A DNA stretch of 64,000 nucleotides from Xanthomonas vesicatoria ATCC 35937 (GTDB lineage Bacteria; Pseudomonadota; Gammaproteobacteria; Xanthomonadales; Xanthomonadaceae), in the NCBI RefSeq assembly GCF_001908725.1, contig NZ_CP018725.1, positions 4,278,001 to 4,342,000 on the forward strand. The letters run 5' to 3'. The number at the start of each line of letters is the position of its first letter. Position 1 is the stretch's first letter. Made by a program: the position numbers and the translations under genes. The notes under the pieces were generated by a model. The model worked only from the letters and a program-made list of their open reading frames with translations, had not been told where the DNA came from and searched no databases. Shown piece after piece: positions 53,861-63,884 of this stretch.

Positions 53861-54787
53861 ATGCCAAACGATCTAGAGGAAGACCACATCATGCTGTTCA
53901 AGGACATCGGCTATCGCTACCGCAACGGAGCCGTGCGCTATGGCGACCTCGCTTACGTGCTGTGTATCGATCCCGACCTGGAGGCAGACGGCCTGCCGCA
54001 CACCGCCTTTTACGCATGGGATGGCGGCGGATGGGGGATGTATGAGATAGGTCGCTGGAACGCCCACTCGATCTGTGTCACCCAACGCCCCAAAGACCAG
54101 GCGATCGCGCTAGGCGAGCATGGCACCGTGCGCGTGATGGGCAACGACGACGACTATGACGAGCAAATCGCCTGCCCTGGCGTATCGCTCAGCGTCATGC
54201 GAGAGATCCGTAATGTCGGCGGTTTTGCCTACGTCTGCGGAATGGATCGCCAGGTCTTCAAGCGGGAAAGTCCAGGCAACTGGATTGCGTTGCACGGCGA
54301 CATGCCGACCCAGCCGGCCAAGGATATGGTGTTCGGGTTTGAGTCCATTCACGGCTACAGCGAGGTGGATGTCTATACCGTGGGCTGGCATGGCGAAATC
54401 TGGCATTTCGATGGTGCTGCCTGGACGCGCTTCGCCAGTCCCACCGCCATCAACCTTACCCGGGTCTGCTGCGCGGAAGATGGCTGGGTGTATGCCTGCG
54501 GAATGCAGGGAATGCTACTGCGCGGTAAGCACGATCGATGGGAGATCATTTGCCAGGCAGCCACTGACGCAGATCTGTGGGATCTGGAGTGGTTCGGCGG
54601 CCGCTTGTATGTGGCCACCCGATACGCTTTGTATTGGTTGCACGATGACCGGCTTGAACTGGTCGATGTTGGCGATGCGGCTCCCATCACGTGTTACAGC
54701 ATCAGTAGTGCCGATGGTTTGCTCTGGTCCATCGGCGAGAACGACATAGTGGCCTTTGATGGCAGTACATGGAGGCACGTGGAGTGA
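53861..54787 (+). CDS. Beta-propeller protein, tandem paralogue 1
   Basis: A 308-residue protein; an ATG at 53891 would remove ten residues. There is no signal peptide, so it is probably cytoplasmic. About six repeats of roughly 45 residues are seen, each with the form [YV]xxG..G.[VIL]..[hydrophobic] and a closing W (examples: GWHGEIWHFDGAAW, CGMQGMLLRGKHDRW). This indicates a beta-propeller of about six blades. It is closely related to the third gene in the row and more distantly to the second. I do not know its function. The upstream 285 bases hold nothing else but the hairpin. Confidence 0.8.
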   Translation: MPNDLEEDHIMLFKDIGYRYRNGAVRYGDLAYVLCIDPDLEADGLPHTAFYAWDGGGWGMYEIGRWNAHSICVTQRPKDQAIALGEHGTVRVMGNDDDYDEQIACPGVSLSVMREIRNVGGFAYVCGMDRQVFKRESPGNWIALHGDMPTQPAKDMVFGFESIHGYSEVDVYTVGWHGEIWHFDGAAWTRFASPTAINLTRVCCAEDGWVYACGMQGMLLRGKHDRWEIICQAATDADLWDLEWFGGRLYVATRYALYWLHDDRLELVDVGDAAPITCYSISSADGLLWSIGENDIVAFDGSTWRHVE

Positions 54788-55043
54788 TGACATCGCGATC
54801 CCGCACGTCGCGCCCAGGCGTGCAGCGTCGAATCGTTGCATCGACTGCACTACGGCAGCGCATCGGACTGCCATGGCGCGCGCAGTTCGGGTAAACAACG
54901 GCGACGCCTGGCCTCAAGCACGGCCACTGCCAGGGGCTCCTGTCGCAGGGCCATGGCTACCATGCATCTCAGCCGGGATACTTTCGCCCATCGCTTTGGC
55001 AATAGCGGTGCCCGGATAACCAATTCGCAAAAGGAATCACTCC

Positions 55044-55952
55044 ATGGCCGGTGAACTCACGTTTCTTGGTGGCTATCTGCAAAGTCGCCATATTGGACGG
55101 GCGATAGCGCAGATCGGCATGTTGACCGATCAGGGTGTGACCAGCTCGATACTGCTCAAGTGGGACGCAAGCCAGAACAGGTGGTTCCACTTTGGCCTGG
55201 ATTGGTGTGCGTCATGGTTGTGCTACATCGATCAACCCGAGCCTGCCGTCATTGCCGTTGGTGCAGACGGTAGCGTTTCGGTCGGCACGGCAGCCGGCAC
55301 CACCGAAGAGCGCGTGGACGTCTCACTGGACGGTCCTGCGCGCCGGGGGCCGCTACGCGGCCTACATGTGATCGCAGGCGCTGTTTACGTAACGGGCATG
55401 GGGCGCCAGGTGTACCGCAGGGACGGTGTGCAGACGTGGACGCGCCAGGACGAAGGCGTGGTACTGGCGCGTGGTGAGGCGCAATTGTGTGGTTTCAACG
55501 CACTCGATGGCCTTGGCGAGGACGCCATCTACGCTGTTGGCTTCAATGGAGAAATATGGAAATGCAACAATGGACAGTGGCTGCAGCAAGATAGCCCCAC
55601 CACCCTGGTATTGCACAAGGTCAAAGTCGTACGTGAGGACCTCGTTTTTGCTTGCGGACAACAGGGGATTCTGTTGCGAAACAATGGAGGTGGTTGGAAG
55701 ACCATCGCGCAGGACGTGACAACAGATGATTTGTGGGGCATGGAGTGGTTTCAACAAGAGCTTTATGTGGCGTGCGATCGCGGGCTGTTCAAGCTTGACA
55801 ACACGGATCGATTGATCGAAGTGGACATGCGGTTGTCGCCGAAGCCCAGCTGTCGGCGCCTTCATGCCAACGATGGAGTGCTGTGGTCGTGTGGCCCCAA
55901 GCATGTGACCTGGACCGAAGACGGCCAGACGTGGATGGATGTAACCCCGTGA
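55044..55952 (+). CDS. Beta-propeller protein, tandem paralogue 2 (diverged)
   Basis: A 302-residue propeller-like protein without signal peptide. The second half shares the blade pattern with its neighbours (GFNGEIWKCNNGQW, CGQQGILLRNNGGGW, LWGMEWFQQELYVA), but the first 90 residues differ and begin with a stretch that lacks the neighbours' GYRxRxGAVRY motif. It may belong to a sister family sharing the fold. It lies between paralogues 1 and 3 with gaps of 256 and 161 bases, so each gene may have its own promoter. Confidence 0.78.
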   Translation: MAGELTFLGGYLQSRHIGRAIAQIGMLTDQGVTSSILLKWDASQNRWFHFGLDWCASWLCYIDQPEPAVIAVGADGSVSVGTAAGTTEERVDVSLDGPARRGPLRGLHVIAGAVYVTGMGRQVYRRDGVQTWTRQDEGVVLARGEAQLCGFNALDGLGEDAIYAVGFNGEIWKCNNGQWLQQDSPTTLVLHKVKVVREDLVFACGQQGILLRNNGGGWKTIAQDVTTDDLWGMEWFQQELYVACDRGLFKLDNTDRLIEVDMRLSPKPSCRRLHANDGVLWSCGPKHVTWTEDGQTWMDVTP

Positions 55953-56113
55953 TGTGTCTGTGGCACCGAGTAAGGCATGCCGCTGTTGCCATGGTCTCCG
56001 ATCGTGACCCGGATGCGCTGCTCTCCTCATTATCTTGCCTTTCCATGCTGATGACGCCCGCGCGATGGGTACGCTCGGCCGCGGACCATGGCATCTGCAA
56101 AGGACGCACGTAA

Positions 56114-57019
56114 GTGACTGACTTCGATTTCAAACAGATTGGCTACCGTTTCCGAGGTGGTGCGGTCCGCTACAACGATCTGGGCTACGTCCTATGCATC
56201 GATCCGGGCTTGGCCAGCGAAAAGTTACCCCACACTGCGTTCTATGCGCTCGATGAGGGGGATTGGTGCATGTTCGACATCGGTCGCTGGAATGCGCACT
56301 CGATTTGCGTTGCACAATTGCCAAAGGAACAGGCGCTAGCGTTGGGCGAACACGGGACTGTCCGGGTGATGGGTAATGCCGATGACTACGACGAAGAGAT
56401 CGTCTGCCCTGGCGTCACGCTGAGCACCATGCGTGAGATACGGAATATTGGGGGCTTCGCTTATGTCTGTGGCATGGATCGCCAGGTTTTCAAGCGAACT
56501 AGCCCGGGTTGCTGGTTGGCACTGCATGGCGACATGCCGAGTCAGGCTGCCCAGGATTTGGTTTTCGGCTTCGAGTCCATCCACGGGTTCAGCGAAGCCG
56601 ATCTCACTGCTGTCGGTTGGCATGGCGAGATCTGGCACTTCGATGGAGCCGCCTGGACGAGCTGCCGCAGCCCCACCACAGCCCATCTGACAAAGGTCTG
56701 CTGTGCCGGCGATGGCTGGGTGTATGCATGCGGCATGGGTGGAACATTGGTGAGAGGAAAAGCCCATCATTGGGAGACCCTCGATCATGGGGTGACGGAG
56801 CTGGATTTTTTTGATCTTGAATGGTTCAACGGAATCCTCTACGTCTCCACCCTCCACGCTGTTTACAAGTTGCGCGATCGGCAGCTTGAGCTGGTGGATT
56901 TCGGCGACGTTTTTCCAGCTAGCTGCCACACGCTGAGTAGTGCGGATGGAGTGCTTTGGTCCGTTGGTGAAACCGACATCGTGGCATTTGATGGCGAAAC
57001 GTGGGTTCGCGTTGTTTGA
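56114..57019 (+). CDS. Beta-propeller protein, tandem paralogue 3
   Basis: A 301-residue protein started at GTG 56114. It matches paralogue 1 along its whole length, nearly identical through the middle (RWNAHSIC, GEHGTVRVMGN, CGMDRQVFKR, GWHGEIWHFDGAAW), with the divergence concentrated in the first 60 and last 100 residues. It is cytoplasmic by the absence of a signal sequence. It is clearly a recent duplicate of paralogue 1, with the diverged gene between them. The function is not recognised. Confidence 0.8.
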   Translation: MTDFDFKQIGYRFRGGAVRYNDLGYVLCIDPGLASEKLPHTAFYALDEGDWCMFDIGRWNAHSICVAQLPKEQALALGEHGTVRVMGNADDYDEEIVCPGVTLSTMREIRNIGGFAYVCGMDRQVFKRTSPGCWLALHGDMPSQAAQDLVFGFESIHGFSEADLTAVGWHGEIWHFDGAAWTSCRSPTTAHLTKVCCAGDGWVYACGMGGTLVRGKAHHWETLDHGVTELDFFDLEWFNGILYVSTLHAVYKLRDRQLELVDFGDVFPASCHTLSSADGVLWSVGETDIVAFDGETWVRVV

Positions 57020-57418
57020 GGTTTTCCCATGACCTCTCGGCGGGGGGCAAAAGATCCATTGCGGATGCGTGGTGATCACCGCTGGCAGGCGCTGCCCTTT
57101 GGATCGCTATCGTAAGTTATTGCAATGCGGGCGCGAGGAGCAAAGCGAACATTAGGGACGCAGTGTCAGGCAAGCTGCCTGCTTCAACGTAGTCCCTGGA
57201 ATCTTGCCTGTATCGCGGCGTTCTTCCCTCGACACGTTACGCTCAATGACTGAGTGACGAAAATTGGGGTGGAGGCCTCAACCGGCTATCATCACCCGGG
57301 TACAGCCAATGGTGTTGCAGGGCCATTCGGTGCCAAGGAGGGTTTTGGCCGATGACGGCAAGGTCTTGGTAACTATCGACTGACGACCGCCGCCATCTTC
57401 CTGAGTGCCACTGCCGAT
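57020..57418. other. Intergenic stretch between propeller and DUF6795-like genes
   Basis: About 400 bases with no supportable gene. No transposase remnant could be identified with confidence. It presumably holds the promoter of the first secreted DUF6795-like protein. Confidence 0.4.
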
Positions 57419-57901
57419 ATGCGCTGCTACAGACGTACGATCTGCTTGTTGCTGACTGCGCTTGGACTCTGTTTGCAAGGACCCGCCATGGCTTTTTTCA
57501 AGACGCTTTATTTCTTCTCCGAGGTCGAGGGTGTCGTGTTGCTAAACGGTCGGCCGCTCGCAGGTGCAGAGGTGGAGCGCGAATACACGTGGCGTTGGGG
57601 AAATCAGCGCCGGAGCTCGACAACACGCACGGATCAAGACGGGAGGTTTCATTTTCCGACAGTCACCGGCAGATCATTGACCGCCCAGTTATTGCCGCAC
57701 GAACCAGTGATCGTGCAATACCTGAAGATTCGGCACGCTGGCCGATCCCATCAAGGATGGTTTCATTCGAAGCGTAATTATGATGACAAGGGTGAGTTTG
57801 GTCACTCGCCAATGCGCCTGCAGTGCGATCTTGCAGACGAGCCTGCGCCGCGCGTTGACATCGGGAGTTTGGGTATCTGTGTTCGACAGTCAGAGCGTTG
57901 A
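57419..57901 (+). CDS. Secreted DUF6795-like protein, copy 1
   Basis: A 160-residue protein with a signal peptide (about 1-25, ending PAMA). The mature part begins FFKTLYFFSEVEGVVLLNG, which I recognise as the DUF6795 family, of unknown function. It is probably a small carboxypeptidase-regulatory-like beta-sandwich (GRPLAGAEVER, DQDGRFHFPTV). It is followed 75 bases later by a paralogue. Acting in the periplasm or at the cell surface, it lies beside the cytoplasmic propeller genes, so if the block forms one system its parts work on both sides of the membrane. Confidence 0.72.
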   Translation: MRCYRRTICLLLTALGLCLQGPAMAFFKTLYFFSEVEGVVLLNGRPLAGAEVEREYTWRWGNQRRSSTTRTDQDGRFHFPTVTGRSLTAQLLPHEPVIVQYLKIRHAGRSHQGWFHSKRNYDDKGEFGHSPMRLQCDLADEPAPRVDIGSLGICVRQSER

Positions 57902-57976
57902 TTCGACAGCCGCGGAAGATCCTGCAGATGCGGATCCGGTCGCCCTTCCCATGGATTGGCCTCAATTGGCAGCGAC

Positions 57977-58453
57977 ATGATCGTCAATCGCCAATTGCCG
58001 ATCTTCGTCGGGCTGCTGCTTGCCTGCTTATTCCCTCAAGGTAACGCCATGCCTCTTTCAAACGTCCTCTACCTGTTTTCGGAAGTTCAGGGCAGCGTGC
58101 TGCTCGATGGTGAGCCGGTCGAGGGTGTGGACATCGAGCAGGAATATCACTGGCACTGGAGCAACGAGCGCCAGACACATTCTGTCAAGACCGATGCGCA
58201 AGGCCGCTTTCAATTTCGCGCCGTCACTACGACGTCGTGGTTGGCACGATTCATGCCGCATGAACCGGTCATCGGCCAGCGCATCACGCTGCGATATCAG
58301 GGCAACGAGCACAAGGGATGGGTGTTCACCAAACACAATTACAGCAACCATGGTGAGGTGCATGGGCGGCCCCTGAACTTCGTCTGTGAATTGACTGCCA
58401 AGCCAGTCGCCAACCCCGAGACGGAAACGTTTGGTATCTGCGTGCTTCGGTAA
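57977..58453 (+). CDS. Secreted DUF6795-like protein, copy 2
   Basis: About 158 residues from ATG 57977; an upstream TTG would add seven. The signal peptide ends GNAM. The mature part (LYLFSEVQGSVLLDGEPVEG, TDAQGRFQFRAV, FMPHEPVIGQ) aligns with copy 1 from end to end, with the same order of conserved segments, so this is a tandem duplicate. The function is unknown. The following TonB receptor gene starts 213 bases later and probably belongs to a separate unit. Confidence 0.72.
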   Translation: MIVNRQLPIFVGLLLACLFPQGNAMPLSNVLYLFSEVQGSVLLDGEPVEGVDIEQEYHWHWSNERQTHSVKTDAQGRFQFRAVTTTSWLARFMPHEPVIGQRITLRYQGNEHKGWVFTKHNYSNHGEVHGRPLNFVCELTAKPVANPETETFGICVLR

Positions 58454-58665
58454 CGTATCCCTGCTTCTGGAGGGGGCTAGCCACTTCTCGCAACCGGCAA
58501 ATCGGATTTTCTATGATCGTCGGCTTATTGCTTCGCTGAGGGCGCAACTGCTTCGCATTGTCTTCTCGGTGCGATGCGCGCGACACGCAAGGGTCATTTT
58601 TGGCGGCTACGGTGGCGTGCTTTCGTACAGGCGCAGCATTTCCTGCTGCGCAACTCCGGGATTCC

Positions 58666-61632
58666 ATGCAGCGCTCCGATTCGTACCGTTTTCAGCTGTC
58701 CGTTCTCGCCGTCGCCATCGCGGCATGTTCACCGGCGGTGCAGGCGCAGACCAACGCGACTTCTGCTAGTGCAGAGCGCACCGTTGCATCGTCGCCTGCA
58801 TCATCCGTAAATCCCGCAGGCGCTAGCGCAGCACCGGGCGACGCAGTCGGCGCCGAATCGGTGGCGTCTTCAGATGAAATATCCAACGCAGACGCATCGC
58901 CCGCCGTCACCAAGACCGGCGTGCGAACCCTCGATGCCATGCAAGTCACCGGCGTGCGTCGTGCCAATGCAGCGGCAGCGGAAAGCAAGCGTGCGGCGAC
59001 CAATATCACCGATGTGATCAGCGCCACCGACGTGCGCGCCCTGCCGGACAGCACCATCGTCGAAGCACTGCGCCGCGTGCCGGGTTTGTCCGTGTTGCCG
59101 GCCACCGACAACGAGCATCCGCGCGACGAAGCGGCCACGCCGGTGTTGCGCGGTCTGGGGCCGTCGTACAACAACGTCACCATCGACGGCTTGACCATCG
59201 CCTCGCCTGGCACGCCCAACGGCACGCTCGGCTCGATCACCCGCGGCGTGCGGTTGGATCTGCTGCCGGCCTCGATGGTCAGCGAGTTGCAGGTGGTCAA
59301 GACCTTCACCCCGGACCTGGATCCCAACGCCACCGGCGGTGCGGTCAATCTCAAGACGCGCAGTGCGTTCGAAAATGGCGGCAAGCCGTTCTTCAGCGCC
59401 GAAGCCGCGCTGGGCCACGCCAATGATGTCGGCAAGCCGCGCGATCAGGACGACCCGGGCTATCGCTTGAATGCCACCGGCAGCCGCACCTTCGGCAGCG
59501 AACAGCAATACGGCTTCACGCTGTCGGCCAACTACCAGACGCTGAGCAGCTACACCGAAACCCATATGACCACCGACACGGTGCATTACGGGTTCTACGA
59601 CAACAACGGCGTGCTGCAGACCGGCGCCAATCTCGGCAATGGCTGGGCGGTGCCGCAGCAGGACAAATACTGGTACGTGCAGAACCAGCGCGACCGCTAT
59701 GGCGTCACCGGCAAGTTCGAGATGCGGCCCAGCGCGGCGCTCGAAGCGTATGCCATGGCCGGTTACTACTATTTCAAGGACAACATGGAGCGCAACGAGG
59801 TCATCATCGACCCGCGTAACCGCAACCAGGTGTTCAACCAGACCGCCACGTCCGGCAGTTATCCGGGCGGCGATATCGAGGTGGGATATTCCAACCAGAT
59901 CGTCACCACGCGCACCAAGGTGGCGCAGTTGGGAACGATCTGGCGACCGACCGACCGGCAGCAGTTTTCCGCGCGTGGCGCGTGGTCCGATGCCACCTAC
60001 GACGAGCCGATCCGCATGATCAAGTACGCCACCGGCATCAGCCGCGCCGCACCGGTGCCGGTGGGCCAGACCGGCAGTGGCGTGACCCTCAATGCCACGC
60101 CCAATTACGCATTCAACTACGACACGTCCGGGTTCGATCAGCGCTTCGGAGTATCGCCGCAGGCCTATAACAACCTGGATAACTACAGCCTGTCGTACTG
60201 GCGGCCCGACTACAAACGCACCGCCGCCGATCGCATTCTCACCGGGCGGCTCGATTACGGGTTCAATCAGGGCGAAAGCGATCAGGGCATCGGCTTTGCG
60301 GCAGGCGTGTCGTATACCACCGACAAGCCGTCCTACGACATCTATCGCGTCGAATATCAGCCCAACACCAGCGCACCGGCCTTCGGCCTGGCCGACGTGG
60401 CCGGCACCGGCAGGGCGCCGATGCGTTACGCCGGGTTGAACCTGATCACCATTGATCCGGACAAGGCCAACCGCGTGCTGGCGGCATCGCCGTTGAGCGC
60501 CTTCAACAGCACCGACCAGCAGGCCTTCAGCAACCAGGACAACTTCACCCATACCGAAAAGACTTTCGGCAGCTATGGGCTGGTGAGCTATCGCAGCGAT
60601 CGGCTCAATGTGCAAGCCGGCGTGCATTTCGACAGCACCAAGCTCGATACGGTGGGCCGCCAGCGCCAACTCGATGCCGCCAGCAACCGCTATGTCTATG
60701 TCGATAACCCGACCAGTGCCGATTACGACTATCTGCTGCCGTCGGCCATCCTGACCTACCACCTGACCGACGCGCTGGACCTGCGCGCCGGCGCCAGCCG
60801 CACGCTGGGTCGCCCGCCGTACGATGCGTACGCAGCGCGCACCTCGATCGGCTTCGTCAACACGACCGATGCCGGAAACCCGAATGCGCAAGGTGTCACC
60901 GTCACCATCGGCAACCCGGACATCAAGCCGCGGGTGTCCAACAACCTGGATCTGTCGCTGGAATGGCGCTTGCCCGGCGACTTCGATGCCTTCGCGTCCA
61001 CGGCGGTGTTCGACAAGCGTATCCAGGACGAAATCTTTACGCTCTCGCGCACCGACAGCTTCACCTTCGACGGCACCACCTACGCCAATGCCTTGATCAG
61101 CACCCCGGCCAATGCGGCCAAGGCGCGCATCCGTGGGGTCGAGTTCAACGGCATCGTCAACACCTTGGCGCCCATCGCGCCGTGGCTCAGCGGTGTGGGC
61201 TTCAGTGCCAATTTCGCCGTGCTCGATGGCAGCCTCGACGTGCCGTACAGCGTCGGCAGCGGTACGGCTGTCACTCAGCGCGAACGCAAGCTCGACAACC
61301 TGGTTGGCCAACCGGACTACACCGCCAACGCAACGGTGTTCTACAACACCGGCGGGCTGGAGTTGCGTGCGGCCTACAACCGGCAGGGCAAGGCCTTGCG
61401 TTCGATCGTCAGCAATATCGATTGGCAGGACCTGTATTGGTCGCCGCGCTCGCAGCTGGATTTCACCGCCACCTATGCCATCAGCAAGCAGCTCAGCGTG
61501 ATCGGCCAGGTCAGTAACATCACCCACAGCCGCATCACCAGCGTGACTGGGCCAGGGCAGAACCTGCTCAAGGACAGTTACTCGGTGCCCACCACGTACT
61601 GGTTTGGTCTGCGCTTTACGCCGACGTTTTGA
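58666..61632 (+). CDS. TonB-dependent receptor, Caulobacter/Xanthomonas type
   Basis: A 988-residue receptor with a signal peptide (about 1-28). A long low-complexity Ala/Ser-rich stretch (about 30-85) precedes the TonB-box region VTGVRRANAAA and the plug motif ALRRVPGLSVLP. The barrel ends in Phe (FTPTF). It fits the large TonB-Xanth-Caul class common in Xanthomonas. The secreted glycerophosphodiesterase downstream suggests uptake of phosphodiester-containing compounds. The start at ATG 58666 was chosen because it gives the proper signal peptide. Confidence 0.93.
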   Translation: MQRSDSYRFQLSVLAVAIAACSPAVQAQTNATSASAERTVASSPASSVNPAGASAAPGDAVGAESVASSDEISNADASPAVTKTGVRTLDAMQVTGVRRANAAAAESKRAATNITDVISATDVRALPDSTIVEALRRVPGLSVLPATDNEHPRDEAATPVLRGLGPSYNNVTIDGLTIASPGTPNGTLGSITRGVRLDLLPASMVSELQVVKTFTPDLDPNATGGAVNLKTRSAFENGGKPFFSAEAALGHANDVGKPRDQDDPGYRLNATGSRTFGSEQQYGFTLSANYQTLSSYTETHMTTDTVHYGFYDNNGVLQTGANLGNGWAVPQQDKYWYVQNQRDRYGVTGKFEMRPSAALEAYAMAGYYYFKDNMERNEVIIDPRNRNQVFNQTATSGSYPGGDIEVGYSNQIVTTRTKVAQLGTIWRPTDRQQFSARGAWSDATYDEPIRMIKYATGISRAAPVPVGQTGSGVTLNATPNYAFNYDTSGFDQRFGVSPQAYNNLDNYSLSYWRPDYKRTAADRILTGRLDYGFNQGESDQGIGFAAGVSYTTDKPSYDIYRVEYQPNTSAPAFGLADVAGTGRAPMRYAGLNLITIDPDKANRVLAASPLSAFNSTDQQAFSNQDNFTHTEKTFGSYGLVSYRSDRLNVQAGVHFDSTKLDTVGRQRQLDAASNRYVYVDNPTSADYDYLLPSAILTYHLTDALDLRAGASRTLGRPPYDAYAARTSIGFVNTTDAGNPNAQGVTVTIGNPDIKPRVSNNLDLSLEWRLPGDFDAFASTAVFDKRIQDEIFTLSRTDSFTFDGTTYANALISTPANAAKARIRGVEFNGIVNTLAPIAPWLSGVGFSANFAVLDGSLDVPYSVGSGTAVTQRERKLDNLVGQPDYTANATVFYNTGGLELRAAYNRQGKALRSIVSNIDWQDLYWSPRSQLDFTATYAISKQLSVIGQVSNITHSRITSVTGPGQNLLKDSYSVPTTYWFGLRFTPTF

Positions 61633-61781
61633 GCGCGGCGCTTGAGATAAGCCCGTCATCGGCCAGATGCCGATGCCGCGCTAGATCGGACGTGCGAGCG
61701 ATGCTGACAGCATCCAGCTTGCACGCGCTTTGCCTGGCGTAGATGCCGTCAGGCGATCAGTCACCACTTGAGAGTTGTTTA

Positions 61782-62729
61782 ATGACACTACGTTCTGTTG
61801 CCACTGTCGCCGCCATGCTATGCGCGACGCTCGCCAGCCCTGTGAATGCAGCGCCCACCGGCGTCGCGGCGATCCAGGCCCGCTTGACCAACCCGCAGGG
61901 CGGCATCGTGGTGGTCGCCCATCGCGGTTGCCACGCGGCCGCGCCGCAGCATGGCTTCACCGAGACCGCACCGGAGAACTCGCTGGCGGCGTTGCAGCGT
62001 TGCATCGCCATCGGCGCCGACGTGATGGAAACCGACGTGCGCCGCGCCGCCGACGGCACGTTGGTGATGCTGCATGACGCCACCGTGGACCGCACCACCG
62101 ATGGCACCGGAAAGCTATCCGAGCTCACGCTGGCCGACCTACAGAAGCTGCGCTTGCGCAGCGACGAAGGCGGCGCGCAGGCACCGCTGACCGACCAGCG
62201 CGTGGTCACGCTGGAGCAGATGCTGGCTGCTGCCAAGGGCCACATCCTGCTCAATCTGGACGTCAAGGATGCGATCTACGTGCAGGTGGTCGATGCGGTC
62301 ACGCGTGCCGGCATGCAGCACCACGTGATCGTCAAGGCCGAAGCCGGCATCGCCACGCCGCCGCTGGCGGGGATGGTGCCGTTCAACACCGTGTACTTCT
62401 TCCCGATCCTGATCAACGCGCACGGCACCGCCGATCTGGCCGCGATCGCCACGGCACAGACCCGCAATGCACACCCGATGGCCTTCGAACTGCCCAAGAT
62501 GGCCGCGTCGCAATTGCCCGCCTTGGTGGCAGTGAGCAAGGCGCACAACGTGCGGCTGATGGTCAACTCGCTGTGGGAAGGGTTCATTGCAGGCTACGGC
62601 GGCGACGCCGATGCCGAGCGCGACCCGGACAAGGTCTGGGGCCGGATGTACCGCGATGGTGTGAGCATCATCCAGACCGATGCCCCGGAAGCGTTGCTGG
62701 CCTATCGCGCCACACTGGAAAAACGCTGA
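61782..62729 (+). CDS. Periplasmic glycerophosphodiester phosphodiesterase
   Basis: A 315-residue GDPD family enzyme with a signal peptide (about 1-23, ending NAA). Catalytic motifs are complete: His47-Arg48 in AHRG, the PENS segment, the metal-binding Glu83 and Asp85 in METDV, and His98 in MLHD. It hydrolyses glycerophosphodiesters to glycerol-3-phosphate and an alcohol. It is probably functionally linked to the TonB receptor encoded 149 bases upstream. Start at ATG 61782; an upstream codon gives no signal peptide. Confidence 0.93.
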   Translation: MTLRSVATVAAMLCATLASPVNAAPTGVAAIQARLTNPQGGIVVVAHRGCHAAAPQHGFTETAPENSLAALQRCIAIGADVMETDVRRAADGTLVMLHDATVDRTTDGTGKLSELTLADLQKLRLRSDEGGAQAPLTDQRVVTLEQMLAAAKGHILLNLDVKDAIYVQVVDAVTRAGMQHHVIVKAEAGIATPPLAGMVPFNTVYFFPILINAHGTADLAAIATAQTRNAHPMAFELPKMAASQLPALVAVSKAHNVRLMVNSLWEGFIAGYGGDADAERDPDKVWGRMYRDGVSIIQTDAPEALLAYRATLEKR

Positions 62730-63002
62730 GCGCGTGGCAGGAGCCAGCAGCGGAAGTGCTGATCGGCGAGCTGCCGAATCAAGCGCCAACGTGTCACCTT
62801 GTACAGCGGGCACCAAGAGGCGCCTGACTGCCTGATGCAGCGGTCGCGTGCAACGACCACAGCGCATGCAGGCTGCACAGGAGCCCCCGACTCGCAGGGT
62901 TTGGCGAACACGGCCATTGCCTTGATTAGGCGGAAGCCATTGCAGGTATCGGCCCGCACTGGCTACAGTCGGACTCCGACGGTTGCGCTCAAGGATGTCT
63001 GC

Positions 63003-63794
63003 ATGTCGCTCGCGTTCCGCGCCTGGCCGTTGGCTCGGCATCTTGTCTGGCTGGCGGTGCTGCTGGTTGCGCTGCAGGTGCGCGATATCGCCAAGGCCAT
63101 CGGCCTGCCGATTCCCAGGATTCCGGTGCCGTATGGCGGTGCGATCCTCGACAACGGGCTCAGCGTCATCGTCGTGCTGGTGGCGGCCGCCTTGCTCTAC
63201 CGCAGCACGCCTGGCGATCTGCTCGCGCGCCTGGGGCTGCGCTGGAATGGCCTGGGTGGGCCGCTGTTGACGTTGTGTGCCACGCTGCCGTGCTGGATCG
63301 GCCTGTGGACGCAGGCCACCGCGATCGGTACCGATGATGTACTGGGCCTGCTGTGGTTGGCGGTGCTGTTTCCGCTGGCCGAAGAGATCGTGTTCCGCGG
63401 GTTCGGCTTCGTGTTCGCCTCTCGTGCGCTTGCGTGGCGCCCGGCGTTGGCCGCGCTATTGCAGGCGCTGGTGTTCGGCGCCGTGCATTGGTTTGGGGCC
63501 GGCGGTGGTGGCGGGGAGGCACTGCTGATCTTCGCCATCACCGGGATCGGAGCGCTGCTGTTTGCCATCGTCGACGCGCAGGATGGCTACACGATCTGGA
63601 GCGGATGGGTGCTGCATGTCTCGCTCAACGCAGCCTGGACGGTCTTTGCGGTGTCCGACTCGGCCGCCAGTGGCTGGCTGGGGATGGCGCTGCGCTTGTC
63701 GGCGGTGTTGCTGGCAATGGGGTTGCTACGTGCATTCGTCAGGCCTGCCGGCCTGCACAGCACTGTCGTCGCTGCCCGGGCGCAGCAACCCTAG
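63003..63794 (+). CDS. CPBP family intramembrane metalloprotease (CAAX-like)
   Basis: A 263-residue membrane protein with about seven helices. The CPBP/Rce1-type active-site motifs are complete: EEIVFR with Glu127, Glu128 and Arg132, then His162 in FGAVHWF and His205 with Asn209 in HVSLNA. Homologues are implicated in processing small peptides or in bacteriocin self-immunity, but the substrate here is unknown. The 273 bases between the phosphodiesterase and this gene hold no other feature I can support. Confidence 0.92.
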   Translation: MSLAFRAWPLARHLVWLAVLLVALQVRDIAKAIGLPIPRIPVPYGGAILDNGLSVIVVLVAAALLYRSTPGDLLARLGLRWNGLGGPLLTLCATLPCWIGLWTQATAIGTDDVLGLLWLAVLFPLAEEIVFRGFGFVFASRALAWRPALAALLQALVFGAVHWFGAGGGGGEALLIFAITGIGALLFAIVDAQDGYTIWSGWVLHVSLNAAWTVFAVSDSAASGWLGMALRLSAVLLAMGLLRAFVRPAGLHSTVVAARAQQP

Positions 63795-63884
63795 CGCCGC
63801 GGCTGATCAGCCGGCGATGGCAAGACGGCCGCCCGCACCGCGTGGCAGTGGCCGAAATGCGTTTTGCCCTGCATGCTTTGCACG

